A stretch of 64,000 nt of DNA, from NCBI RefSeq assembly GCF_004379255.2, contig NC_056050.1, positions 1,612,001-1,676,000 on the forward strand, in the 5' to 3' direction. The DNA is from Salvia splendens. Taxonomy: Eukaryota; Streptophyta; Magnoliopsida; Lamiales; Lamiaceae. A program made the position numbers and the translations under genes. Shown here piece after piece: positions 11,711 through 23,429 of this stretch (positions are counted from its first letter, which is position 1; every line of letters starts with the position of its first letter). The notes below the pieces were generated by a model. The model saw only the letters and a program-made list of their open reading frames with translations, searched no databases and was not told where the DNA came from.

Positions 11711-11824
11711 GATAGTATTCGCAATATTCGGGTTTGATTCTTACATAGCATTTATGTTGAGTTTCCTGATTCTTGTATAGGCCGTTTTGCAGCATTGGAA
11801 TATAACCACATGCCAAGTGTTACA

Positions 11825-12040
11825 CTATTTCTCCCAACAATCCAGGCAAAACTTATACGCTAATATAAACTTCTCATCAATTCTCTCCCATTCAAAGCAC
11901 TGCAATAAAGACCCCAACGCCAACCCAACGACCCGCTGGGCCAAGGCTTTACCGGGGCACACGCGCCTCCCCATCCCGAACGGGAGCAATCGCGGAGCCT
12001 TGTGAGCGTCCGTATTTTCAAAGCGCTCGGGTTTGAAAGT
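11825..12040 (-). pseudogene. Cytochrome P450 haem-binding fragment (CYP81-like)
   Basis: Minus-strand frame with PERF, then [10 protein letters not shown], the P450 haem-thiolate signature FxxGxRxCxG with the Cys ligand, then [19 protein letters not shown]. This is the last part of an ER-bound plant monooxygenase. The wording of the haem region resembles CYP81, but this is from memory of the family. No helix I or ExxR part is present next to it, and a stop follows shortly. It is a relic of about 70 codons. Confidence 0.85.
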
Positions 12041-12068
12041 AATGGGATAGAATAGAGTATTTTTTTTA

Positions 12069-12409
12069 GACTAAAGTCCAATTTTGGTCCCTTACATTTG
12101 CCTTAAAATTATTTTGGTAACTTTTGGTCCCAAACATATTGTTTTGGTCCAAAATAACCATTTTCTACTAAAATTAACAGTCAGAATGTTTGATCAATTT
12201 AATAACTTAATTATAATCTAGGACAAAAGTCCAATTTTTGTCCCGTACATTTTCCATAAAGTTCTTTTCGGGTCCTATACATTAAGTTTGTGACCTTGTC
12301 TGGGACCAAATATACAAAACAATACGTTAAGATCAAAATGTCACAGACTTAATGTATGTACCAAAAAGAATTTTAGAGCAAATGTAAGTGACCAAAATTG
12401 GAATTTAGT
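12069..12409. repeat. MITE with long inverted repeats
   Basis: Left end GACTAAAGTCCAATTTTGGT; right end is its imperfect inverse (ACCAAAATTGGAATTTAGT). Pairing extends about 60 bp or more inward, and T-runs flank both sides. No coding capacity. Confidence 0.65.
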
Positions 12410-13207
12410 TTTTTTTTTATAACTTTTCCTCCCAAGAAAATATCTTTTTTCCCTTATAATATATTTCCAAAAATTAGTCCATTTTTGTAATAGCCACGAA
12501 CTAATTTCCCGAGACTTATGAAAGAACGTTGGAAACGTGGAACGATTTCATCTTTTCAATTAATTAGCGTACGATGAGTATACAATTCTCAAACCCTTTT
12601 TTGGGAAACGCAATTTATAAGGGATGCAAATTTAGAATTTTAAAGAAAAAGGATAAGGATCGAATGAAGTGAAAGTGTATCCGTTCATTTCTTAACTAAA
12701 CGAAATACGGTGTATATATTTCAAACATTCACTATATTTTCTGCATTTTTATCATTCACTCCCATAAATAATTTTGGTCTTATCTCCTAGTTCACAAAAC
12801 CACCGCTCTCCACATCACTCTATTTTCTGCATTTTTTGACTATATTTTAAAATTATTTCAGTTCTAATATCGACTCCACATAATCATTGGAAAAATGAAT
12901 TTTTTTTGAAATTGCTCGTTATCAATTTATAATTTTTTTCATTTTTCATATGATTCTTGAGTTGATATCGTAATTAAATTTATTTCACAATAAATAAAAG
13001 AAAAAAAATTAAATAAATTTAATTAACACAATAAAAGTCAATTAAATTTTGAAATCTGTTAAATAAATGTCTCACTAAAAAAAGCTCTTAGATGAAAATG
13101 CATTAGTACAATATCTAATGAAACAAAAAATTGAGGAAAGACAATGAAATAAGATGCACTGATACAAGAACCTATACAGAAGTGTTTTTATCAGTGTCTA
13201 CTGTTTC
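12410..13207. other. Intergenic, nothing recognised
   Basis: Low-complexity AT-rich sequence up to the gtttc duplication at 13203-13207. Confidence 0.4.
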
Positions 13208-16200
13208 TGTCACGACCACAACTCAATAGTACTAGTGAGCGTAGCTATTTCGTGACTAAAATAATCCCATCAATCATGAAATAAACATAAGAGAAATAAA
13301 TCAACTCGAGGTAATAGTTTCGAAGGCGAATGGGTAGATAGTCAAAAGAAAATCAGAGCGTCAGGCCTAAATTCATAAATTCCTAGAACATAGTTCTACT
13401 GCAGTGGAAGAATCCAAGAAAAAATAGTATGTATGAAGACATACTACTTTGGGCTACCTAACTACTTAATAATAGTCATTTCCCAACACCTTCGCCTCCT
13501 CGTTCACGTTCAACTTGCACGTTAGAAAAGAAACATGCAGGGCTGAGTACTTGGTATACTCAGTGAGCATAGTGCCAAAAATAAGTTTCATTTAAATTTG
13601 TCAGCCACAGTTGAGTGAACACGGGGTTTTTATTTAAAAAGACCCAAGTCACTAAATTCCTTTCATTTTATAAAATTGATTGCGCAATCACATAAACATA
13701 GATACCATATCTGAAACGTAAGTGAACCGGGAATGTGGCCACATTCCATGACGGTCACTGGACTGGCCAACTCGAAAGTTAGCTCACGATCCCATATGTG
13801 TACACTAGTCCGAGTAGGGTTTGCGGCCCTACTGGGACCCGAATTCGATTAAACATAATTGGCATAGCCAAGCAGATAGGTATTCGTAAAAGCAAAACAT
13901 GGCATGACAAACATGTATAGAAAATTTCACATATTCATGCTAAAAGTCACATTTTGAAAAAAAAAATGCCCACCTCGAAAAGCTATTTCCTTAGCCGAAC
14001 AATTTCCTTGATTTGGTCTTAAACGACGCGCGAAGACGTCCCTTTAGGAAATAAAGATAGTACTTAATTAGGCTTAAGGAGCTAAATAAACTTGACGTGC
14101 ATGCATTCCTAAGTGCGTGGTCATCTTATTCTATTTTCCCTATTTCATAGAAAATCCTTAAGCATTAATTTAAATCGAGAGATTTAATTTATTTGGAGGT
14201 TTAGAAAATTATTCGCTTAACAAGAGAGCGTTACCTCCTATGTAATTTATTCAAGCAATGACATAAATCTGAGGTCTATTCATCTTCTCGGAATTAATTA
14301 GCGTACCATTTCTTAACATTAATTATTTAGGCACTAAACTAAAATCAGGGGATTAAATTTATTATTTTGAAATTAATTAGAGACGACCAACACTTCAACG
14401 AGCCTAAGATTTAATCAGGAATCCAACTGCAGCCCAAGCTTCTACTTCACAATCATCCCCAACATCAAAAATAATTCTTCTGGCCCAACTTAAACTAAAA
14501 GGGGTGGCCCACGAGCAATTAAAATAGAAACAAAAGGAAGGAGGCCCAGCACTACTCATCCTCACCCCTCTTTTCTCTCTCAATTTCAAATCAAAGAAAT
14601 CCCTAATTCCCCAATTCTCTCCTTCTCCTTCCCCTTCCCGTCGGCGCATCTCACAGCGCCGTCCATTAAATCGCCGGTGTTCTTCTCTTGGCGAAATCTC
14701 AGAGGGCAGCTGCTGCCCTACTCTCCGCGAGGCAGGCGTCGCCTCCTTCCACGCCTCACATCTCTGTTTAACAGCTGGGTCGCTGTGCGGCCCGCGACAA
14801 CCTGTGGTCATCGCACCGCCTGCCCGCCGCCTCTCCGTGACAGCACAGCACCATCTCCGTCATTTCTCCGGTGTTAAGGCAGTTGCGGCGTCAGTTACCT
14901 CAGTGAGCCGGAGCCGCCGAGTCCTGCCTCTTCATCGGCGCCCCGCCGTCGGACGTTTGCTCATTAAGCTAAGCCTCTTTCGTTCCTCTCATCTAGTTCG
15001 TTTGGTTAGGTGTATATTGGGCGAAGCTTAGTGTTTGGAAACTTGTATGTAATTGATGTTGGAGATTTTGGCAGAGGTGTTTCAAAGTTTTTTTTTGGTT
15101 ATGTTTAGTTTACTGGAAAGAGTTCCGATTGAGAAGAAAGGTTCTAACTTGCATAAATTTAGTATACACTTTCTTTGGAGTTCCCCTTTTGTGGAAGCTA
15201 TTTACGGTTTTAAAATCCTAACATGCTGTGCCTATTTGTTTTCATGTGTTCATGCTTTCATGGTCCTATCATGTGGAGGAAAGAGTGTTACCTCTGTAAT
15301 GTAGTTACCGTCCTGAATTTTCTGCCCCTAGAACTCAAACCCTCTTGCTCTCAAGCTCACTATGCTGCTGGAAAAACTTGATGCATATGAAGGGGGGTTT
15401 TATAGGCAACCTTGGTGCAAATTAAATGAAAGCTGATCCCCCTTTGTTTTCATGTCAAAACCTATCTCTCTTTTGTGATTTTGTAGTACTTTACACTTGA
15501 TGCAATTTGGTCTTTAGCTTGGGATTACAAGGCTCCTCATTAACTCATTTTGGTTGATTGTGTGACTAAGAAGAGGCTGATACGCAGGGCTGTTGTGGAG
15601 GAGAGCTGGCAGGTTTGACTTGCCTCCTTTGGTAAGTCCTTTGTTGTCCATTCATAAAGGGGAATTGTCCCATTCCATCTAATAAGAGTTCCCATTAATT
15701 CCTCTTGTTTCTTTGCTACTTTAAAGGTTTTGTCTCATTTTGCAGGTGGAGCAAGACTTGGGCTGCCAAGCTGCTGCTCGCGACGTGCTTGCTGCCCCGG
15801 GCCCTTGGGCTTGCTACTGGGCCCACCGGCTGATCGGATAGGGCCGTGGTGGGGATGCGGTTTTGGCTCGAGAGGAAGAGGCCCAAAGTGTAGCAAAAGA
15901 AAAGATTTTAGTTTCTTAGCATTTTGGCTCTTTCATGAATATTTGTAAAGTTTCCTATATTTTTACTTCCATTCATGTAAGATGATCATGTAAATGAAAG
16001 TATTATTTGAGGTGTATGCGAACACTTTATTCGGGGAATAACTTCGTACCCTTGTACCACGTTCATTTTATTTTACAATATACATTAGCTTGTTTTAGTT
16101 CATTCGATTATTTCTTTAACTCTTGTTCTACGAACTAACAACATTAAGCATCAAAAGGGAGTAACGAGTTCAATTTAAAATACGAATCAAGAGAGTGAAA

Positions 16201-16259
16201 ATTCTCTAGTTCGACATTAAACATTAACGGAAAGGATAAGAAAATAAGCGGGTATCACA
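13208..16259. mobile_element. 3.05-kb TG...CA unit with target duplication, probable solo LTR
   Basis: Starts TGTCACGACC and ends GGGTATCACA, with the 5-bp direct repeat gtttc at both sides (13203-13207, 16260-16264). The two ends are imperfect inverted copies, as LTR ends are. No internal LTR pair, PBS or pol was found, which fits a solo LTR of a long-LTR Ty3/gypsy family (for example Tekay-type chromoviruses; family assignment is inference). The interior has a 'gagtacttggtatactcagtgagcat' palindrome-like motif (about 13535) and a GC-rich block at 14400-15030 with short open frames on both strands but no recognised domain. Confidence 0.7.
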
Positions 16260-16264
16260 GTTTC

Positions 16265-17699
16265 TCTACTTCTCTATATCTTCATAATGTTCATACAGTT
16301 GTGGTTTTCCACCAAAGTTTTATTTTCTAATCTAAATAAATTAATTTTGATTTTTCTTATTTTTCTTCCGAAATTAATCTTTCTTTAAATTGAAGCTGGC
16401 GTATTTATTGAAAGTGCCAACGTGGGTAAAACGGTGAGCATTAAAACAATGTCGTTTGAATAGAAAATTGTAATTTGTCTGAAAATACAAGAATTTGCAA
16501 CGTTTTTAAGAATATCCTTCAAATTTTGAGATTTTCTAGAATTTTCCACAAACTTTGAAATTTTCTGATATCTCCCTAACAATAATTTTTTTCTAAATTA
16601 TTTAATATCCAATACCTTTTAAATTTAGACATGAATATTAATTTATACTACATTTATTAAAATTTATGGAGATATTTAGACATGAATATTAATACATTAC
16701 CATTTTAAATTATAAATTCTAATTAAAATCCCTTTTTATACATTGTTTTATTATAAAATTTCATCAACATGTATCGTACGGGTGTGATACTAGATGCTTA
16801 TATAGCTCGGTTGGTGAGGGTTAAGCCCGAATGATCTTGGAAGTTATGCCTAATTATTATGATGTGCGTGCCCATTTGAATTGATAAGCTCAGCCCTTTG
16901 TGTCTCTGGTGGACTGAGCCTATTGGGCTAGGCCGTACCCGCCTAATTGATATCAAGAGTCAATGAAGACTAGACGTCAATCTTATTACAGTTGCGAAAT
17001 TAATTCTCACCACATTTAATAGCAATATTTATATCGGACTAGTTCTATTATTTCAATTTTCAAGGCGATTAATAGCAACAACTTTTCTACATCCCAAAGT
17101 CATGTTTGTAGGGACAATTTTTAAGGCGATTAATAGCAACAACTTTCTACATTCCAAAGTCATGTTTGTAGGGACAGGAGATCATCATTTCGAATACAAA
17201 ATATTTGTGGCTGATGATGGTAAATCAATACTACATTACATTATGCTGTTGGATTTTGATAAACATATGCTTATTTTCACTTTTTCTTGTCTTTTTTCAG
17301 TATTCAAGAAGCAATTCATATGAATCTAAATCAATGGATTAGACACTACTTCTATATATAACTGCTCACTGAACTATAAATAGTTTTATAGTTGTCGATT
17401 ATCTCTTCGAATTCAATCCATTGTGATGTAAAATCTGAATAGTATAAATTAGAAGTAATCGTAATAACTATCATTAAAGAGATATAGTATTAAATTGATT
17501 TTCTTTGTTCTCTCCAAATAACAGTTGACGAAGACTCGAACCTAAAAAAAAGTCGAGGGAGACTCTAATTTCGCTTTCACGCTGACTAATGAACCAGATT
17601 ACTTATAAATTACTACATCTTCTCCTAATAGATGTCACACTTAATGACATGTGATTTTTTGAGATGTTATTTTGTGTGTTGAGTGAGGAGAACATAATA
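16265..17699. other. Intergenic with a tandem duplication and a possible SINE relic
   Basis: No gene. 17054-17174 is a two-copy direct tandem repeat (see separate entry). 16790-16860 has a tRNA A-box-like TAGCTCGGTTGG but no convincing B box. Confidence 0.4.
17054..17174. repeat. Two-copy tandem duplication, period 61 bp
   Basis: 'aaggcgattaatagcaacaa' and 'caaagtcatgtttgtaggga' each occur twice, at a 61-bp spacing. Confidence 0.9.
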
Positions 17700-17948
17700 C
17701 TTCCTCCGCCCGCCAGGAGTCCCGGTTGACCATTTTAGTCTATCCGTCATTAGGAGTGTCATTTCACTTTTACCATAAATTAGGTTGACCTCACTTTCCA
17801 CTAACTACGCATTCTCCTCACATTTTATATAAAACTAATATATAAAATTGGTTATACATTCCACTTTTTTTTCCATCTACTTTCCTTTGTATTTCTTAAA
17901 ATTCGTGGCGAACTCAAATGAGATTTTTAATGGTGGATGGATAGAGTG
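17700..17948. repeat. Stowaway-like MITE
   Basis: TA-flanked; begins CTTCCTCCGCCC and ends in a degenerate inverse (GGATGGATAGAGTG). Matches the CTCCCTCCGTCC-type family seen repeatedly in this window. Confidence 0.65.
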
Positions 17949-18106
17949 TATTTATATTAATGTGAGAAATAAATTTTTTCAAAAGAAATATGTAACATCT
18001 TTTTTAAGATAAACTAAAAGAAGAAAGTGCAACATTTATTATTTTACGGATAAATAGTTAATATGTAACGGTCAATTGGAGTAGGCTTGTTTGTTTTAAG
18101 ACAAAT

Positions 18107-19692
18107 GTTTTGGAGACATAATGTCTAAGACATAATGAGGTTAAAGTAGTCATTTTAGATTGTTTTATATTTTTATTTAAATAAATATTTTATACATATA
18201 CCATACTACCCTTGTGCATATAAAAACATTAAATTGTTCATTAATATACTTAATTAAGGACATTGCTCTAATTATGCGTATTCAATTTTTTTCTTTACAT
18301 ACAACCTTTATATTTATGATTGACAATCTTTTTTTTTTATCTCATATTTCTATTCATTTATTTAAAGACACATATTTAAAGTTTTAAAATAGTGTAATTC
18401 CATTGATTCTATATATTAATACTTGTTGAGTTTGTGGTTTTGATTTTAAAATTTTCATAATATTAATTTTTTTACATTCAAAAATTTTAATTTCTTTAAA
18501 ATTCTTAATTTTTTTAATGTTACAACTCAGATCATATAACCATATGATGTTAAAATTTTAAAGCTATTTTACTATTTTCTTCCTAACTCTTTAATTCATT
18601 ACTTTTCAAAATTGTAATATAATTAAATCCTTTGATTTTGGAACGTTGCATCAAACCTTGACAAAAAGTTACATATTCTTAACTCATCTATTTAACATTT
18701 TAAAGTCATATAATTAATATTTTCTCCTTTTTTTCTAAAATATTAGAATTCTTAACTTGATTCACTATTTCATTGAATAAATTAAAATTTGATATATGAC
18801 ATATTAATACTAATTAAGTTTACTATTTTATTTTAAGAATATCATAAGATTAATTTTAAAACTTTTACTTATTAAATTTTTTTAAAAATTTAATTTTAAA
18901 ATTACAATCGATTTCCAATGCATACCGTGGTTTTTTAACATTCTTAAATCTAATTACTCCAATATCTTAAACTCAAATTTAAAAGACAAACTCAATCATT
19001 TTAGACTAAATCACAAAACCGATATAAATCATACTATAACTCCAATGCATAATGTGTTTTTGCACATTCATAATTTCAATTTCTCATAATAATAAACTAA
19101 AATATAAAGAATTGCAAAAAATTTACCAAGTTTTAGCAATGTTGAATTAAAAGGAATATAAAACGTTTGAAAATGCCAAAAAGATAGAATTAGTAAGTTT
19201 ATTTGAATTTAACAGGAAGAAAAGTTGTAATAATATATTATAGATTATGATTAATAAGAAAATTATAAAAAGAAACTCTATGGAGAATTAATACTTTTTC
19301 ATATTTATTTATTAAAAATTATGTTATAAATTCGGTATTCCTAATAAAATTTATATTTAATACTATTAAATTTTTTGACAAAAAACTTTTCAATGAACGA
19401 CAACGTTTTGCTTTCAAAAATTGATAACTCATTTATTTTATAAACAAGTTAAAATTATTAATATTAAATTACTAATTTTTTTTAATATTCCAATCTTGTC
19501 GTATGTATATATCCAAAGAAGTACTCTATATTAATGTGTATTAAGAATTTTATATCACGTGAAACAATCATAATCTAATGGTATAAATTTACTTAATATA
19601 GCATTAGGGTAAATTAGTCATGATATAAAATATAGCTATGGCAAAGTGACATAGGGGCATTATGTCAAAGAGACATTATGTCTCTAAATCAC
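18107..19692. mobile_element. 1.6-kb non-coding inverted-repeat element
   Basis: Left end GGAGACATAATGTCTAAGAC and right end (reverse complement) AGAGACATAATGTCTCTTTG pair over about 35 bp. The very AT-rich interior has no open frame. The target duplication could not be fixed. It lies just upstream of the RLK start at 19826. A non-autonomous DNA transposon is the simplest reading. Confidence 0.5.
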
Positions 19693-19825
19693 TACTCTTT
19701 TAATTTAAAAATATAATAGTAGTGTAACAAGTTGAGTTGACGAGGACCTATACTACAATATATACAACGCCGATGATAACTATATGAAGAACGCATTCTA
19801 TCAAATGAAACGCAGCAACAAACTA

Positions 19826-20962
19826 ATGGAGACTTTTACCTTTTCCTTTGCTCTTGCAATCTTGTTACTAAATTGCTTTGCCATCTCCTTGGATTCTCTC
19901 ACTGATAAACATGCACTTATTTCCTTCAAAAACTCCGTCACTTCTGATCCTAATGCTATCTTGAGCACCAACTGGTCACAAAATACATCAGTTTGTAATT
20001 GGATCGGTGTAAACACTGCCGTGTCACTGCTCTCAATCTCTCTGGCTATGATCTTGCTGGAACTATTTCGGAAACCTTTCGTTTCTCAGATATTTGGATA
20101 TCAGTTCCAACAGATTCACAGGAATTTTACCATTCGACCTATCTAAACTGCGTCGTTTGAAGGTGATAAATGTGGGAATGAATTCATTCACCGGAGAGAT
20201 ACCACCATGGTTGGGCAGGTTACCTCAACTGAAAAAACTCCATTTGTATACCAACTTTTTCTTAGGTACAATTCCTGCGACTTTGTTTAACAATTCCAAT
20301 CTCCCGATGTTACAAATACTAAACTTGAACCACAATCAATTGAGCGGGTCCATACCACATGCTATTTTCAATCAGTCTTCCCTTATAGAAATTGGTATTA
20401 AGAATAATAGCCTATCAGGTAGGCTCCCAAGTGATATGTGCAATAATATGGCCATCATCAGATTATTATTTCTCTCTGATAACCTACTTGAAGGCCAGAT
20501 TCCACCAAATATATGGAAATGTACAAAACTTAAGATCTTGGAGTTATCCCACAACAATTTTAGTGGAAACATCCCACGTGAAATTGGGAGATTGAGCTTC
20601 CTTACAGAGCTATTTTTGGGAAATAATAATGGTTTTCGAGGTATAAAATTCTCATATTCCTTAATTATGTTATTTTAGAGTCCAAGCGTTTATGTGATGC
20701 AATTTGTTTATGCATCTGTGTCGTTTTGTTTTATGATAAATTACGATCGCAGGGGTTCCTCCAGAAATTGGGAATCTATCAAGATTGGAGACATTAAGTA
20801 TTAGAGAGGCTTCTCTAACCGGAAATATTCCATCTTCAATCTTCAACATATCTTCCTTGACAACCTTGAGCTTCTCTCACAATAATTTGTCGGGAAGTAT
20901 CCCAACTTTCCACAATCTGCCGCAGCTTCAGGAGTTGTATCTTCATAATAACAAGTTCACAG
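19826..20962 (+). pseudogene. RLK exons 1-2: signal peptide, LRRNT and first LRRs
   Basis: Start chosen at ATG 19826 (METFTFSFALAILLL signal peptide); in-frame ATGs at 19784 and 19805 add a polar leader. LRRNT reads DKHALISFKNSV and CNWIGV. One frameshift after CNWIGV (about 20010) and another near 20075 return to the LRR frame (LDISSNRFTG), and the second LRRNT Cys is lost. LRRs continue to GFRG at 20640. Donor GTATAA, acceptor at 20752, then exon 2 (VPPEIGNLSRLETLSI) ends at 20962 before GTACTG. Confidence 0.88.
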
Positions 20963-21239
20963 GTACTGCTTTCAAGTTTCATGAGCATTTTGTTACAAGT
21001 CTATTTTATTAATTTACAGATCTGAACCATATGGTTAGTTTGACTTGAATAGTGATCAGTATACAGACACAAACAGACAGGGGAGAGAAGATTATATCGA
21101 AAAAACAAAATAAAAATTGCGATCAGATACATGCGTGTGATTACGGTTAGATAAAATCTCTCTATATAAAAACTACTTCTTCGGTTCGGTCACAACAAAG
21201 TGGAGATAATTCTTTTGGACATGAGATTAATCAATTTTT

Positions 21240-22637
21240 TCATTTATCTTTAAACATCAATTTTATAAATTGCACAGCGTAAAGGTCAATTTTGGTCTTA
21301 AACATATGACCAAAATATTGTTGCAACTTGGGGACTCGCTGAAAATGTTCTATAATTTCTACCTGTTTCGGCGAGTCACCGAGTGGCAAGTTGGCGACAC
21401 GCCGAAAAGTCCATGCCGCTGGTTTCGATGAGTCACCGAGTTGCAAGTCCGCGACTTGCCGGAAAGTCTCTAGAATTTCCGTAGGTTTCTGCGAGTCGCC
21501 AACTGGCAACTCGGCGACTCGCCGAAACTGTCATGCCTTTCTTTTGATTTCGTCTTTAGCCATGTGATGACCCAGACTCCTTCCTCACATCCCCTCCATG
21601 CTCCTTCCTCACATCCCATCAGTGTTCCTTCCTCGTCCACGAGCTCCTTCACGAGCGCGGATACCTCCTCTTGCTTCCTCCTTACTATGGCTCGTGTTAG
21701 TGGCCTCCCAATGTCCCTTAACGAGTTCCCTAAATCAATCTTGGAAAAGCACATTGAGCCACATAAATCCTCAAGCATATCATCCAACCTAGGAATAGGG
21801 TGCCTATATTTATCGTGATCTTATTGATAGCTCTACAATCCACATACATATGCAACTACAATCCTTTTTGGGGACCAATATGGCGGGGACGGCACAAGGG
21901 AATAAGGACTCACGAATCAAACATTTGGCAAGGAGTTCCTCGACTTGCTTTTGTAACTCTTGAGTCTCCTTTGGGTTTGCCTTGTATGCTGCCCGATTTG
22001 AAAGTGAAAACCCCGACATAAAGTTAATTTGATGCTCTATTCCTCTCACAGGTGGTAATGCACTTGGGAGCTCCTCCAAAAACACATCTTGAAAATCTTG
22101 CAAAACACTTATAATCAACAAAGGACAAGAGTTAATGTTAATAGATAAGCATAAATCTTTGCGGACCATGAGGATTATGGGGAGTTGGATATTTAGTGTC
22201 CACTCAAGGTCAGATGGACTAGCTAACAAGCAATTTTTCCATCCCGTCCTTGTGATTTTTCTCTTTTGGGGGGTTTTTGTTTTGCTCTCACCACCTCCAC
22301 TCTCACTTGGTTTTTTTAGCTCACACTCACCCACTAGTCTTTTTTCTATATCTCTCTCTCTTTCCCTTTGTAGATGTTGATGAGGCTTCGACCGTACCTT
22401 CAATCCATTGAGCATATAGAAATAAACATTAGTATAACCATTTTTGTATACCTTCCTATCAAACTCCCACAGCCTTCCAAAAAGATATGACAAGTCGTCA
22501 TAGGAATTATGTCACACAAAACATCATCCTCAAATACTTCATTCTTCAACGGGACTAGACATTGAGCTTTCACCTTTAGCTCATCGGCATCTCTAGCCAT
22601 TGAAGCTTGGGACTAGACATTGAGCTTTCACCTTTAG
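21240..22637 (-). pseudogene. Ty3/gypsy fragment, pro-RT part (left piece)
   Basis: Minus-strand coding relics of a gypsy polyprotein: protease C-terminal region (CDIIPMTTCHIFLEG), then RT N-terminus (VFLEELPSALPPVRGIEHQI, AILVPKKD), then DDMLEDLCGSMCFSKIDL. Frameshifts and deletions throughout; the catalytic YxDD is absent. The left 21340-21530 part carries repeated 'gcgagtcaccgagtggcaag' palindrome-type motifs. A 29-bp segment (gggactagacattgagcttt...) is duplicated just before the copia insertion point (22553 and 22610). Confidence 0.8.
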
Positions 22638-23168
22638 TGTTGGGAAAAACGTGTGATAAAGGCAAGATTTTTGGGCTTTCATATGGCTAAGTCCTTTGGC
22701 CTTTCACCTTGTGTAACCCCCAATTTCTTTATGTAGTGTCTTAATATCTTGATCTTTCATGTCTCCATCTCCAGCCTATATAAGGCATGGAATTGTAGAT
22801 GGAAAATATACCAACAAATCATTCTCTCTTCTCTCTAACTCTCAAGGGTTCTAGTGTGCATCTTAGGAGCATTGCATTGCTCGGTTCTAGCCTCCAATTC
22901 AAGTTCGCCGGAGCCTACGAGTTTGAGGTGCTTCAACTCGGTAGGAGGAAAGTCGTTTCATCTTTGGGGACATTGCGCCAATCCGTGAGCACTAGCCGGG
23001 GCGTATCTCATCTTGCGGAGAGAGGGATACCTCGACTCGACTTGAAGAAGACTATAGTTTGCATCTTGTTCCTTTTATTGTATTTACTTTGTTTTATTTA
23101 CCTTCTAGTTTTTGGTTCTTTTGTAATAGCAAGAGTTTGCCCGTGTAAAGGCTACAATATTTCCAACA
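22638..23168 (+). repeat. 5' LTR of the gag-less copia
   Basis: 531 bp. A TATA-like CCTATATAAGG lies at about 22777, so transcription probably starts within the next 40 bases. Confidence 0.93.
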
Positions 23169-23429
23169 ATCGCAAGACGAGATATTGTACTCTTGCTGAA
23201 ATCATGTCGATGCGCTATGGAATGGTTAATTCCTTGAGATCTATTCTCTTGAGAATGATGTTTATCGTTTGTCATTTGACAAGCAAGACCAATTTAGACT
23301 TAGTAGTAATAATTGGGATGCATAGGTTATTGAATATACCAATGCACATATGGTTCAATATAATTGTGTACTTATTAACGAAGACAATATTGTGCAAATT
23401 ATTTAAACGTGTTGTTATAAACAACAAAG

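Noticed and set aside
14404..15031. Several open frames in the GC-rich core of the 3-kb unit
   Set aside because: Overlap on both strands, low complexity, no domain; treated as non-coding LTR sequence.
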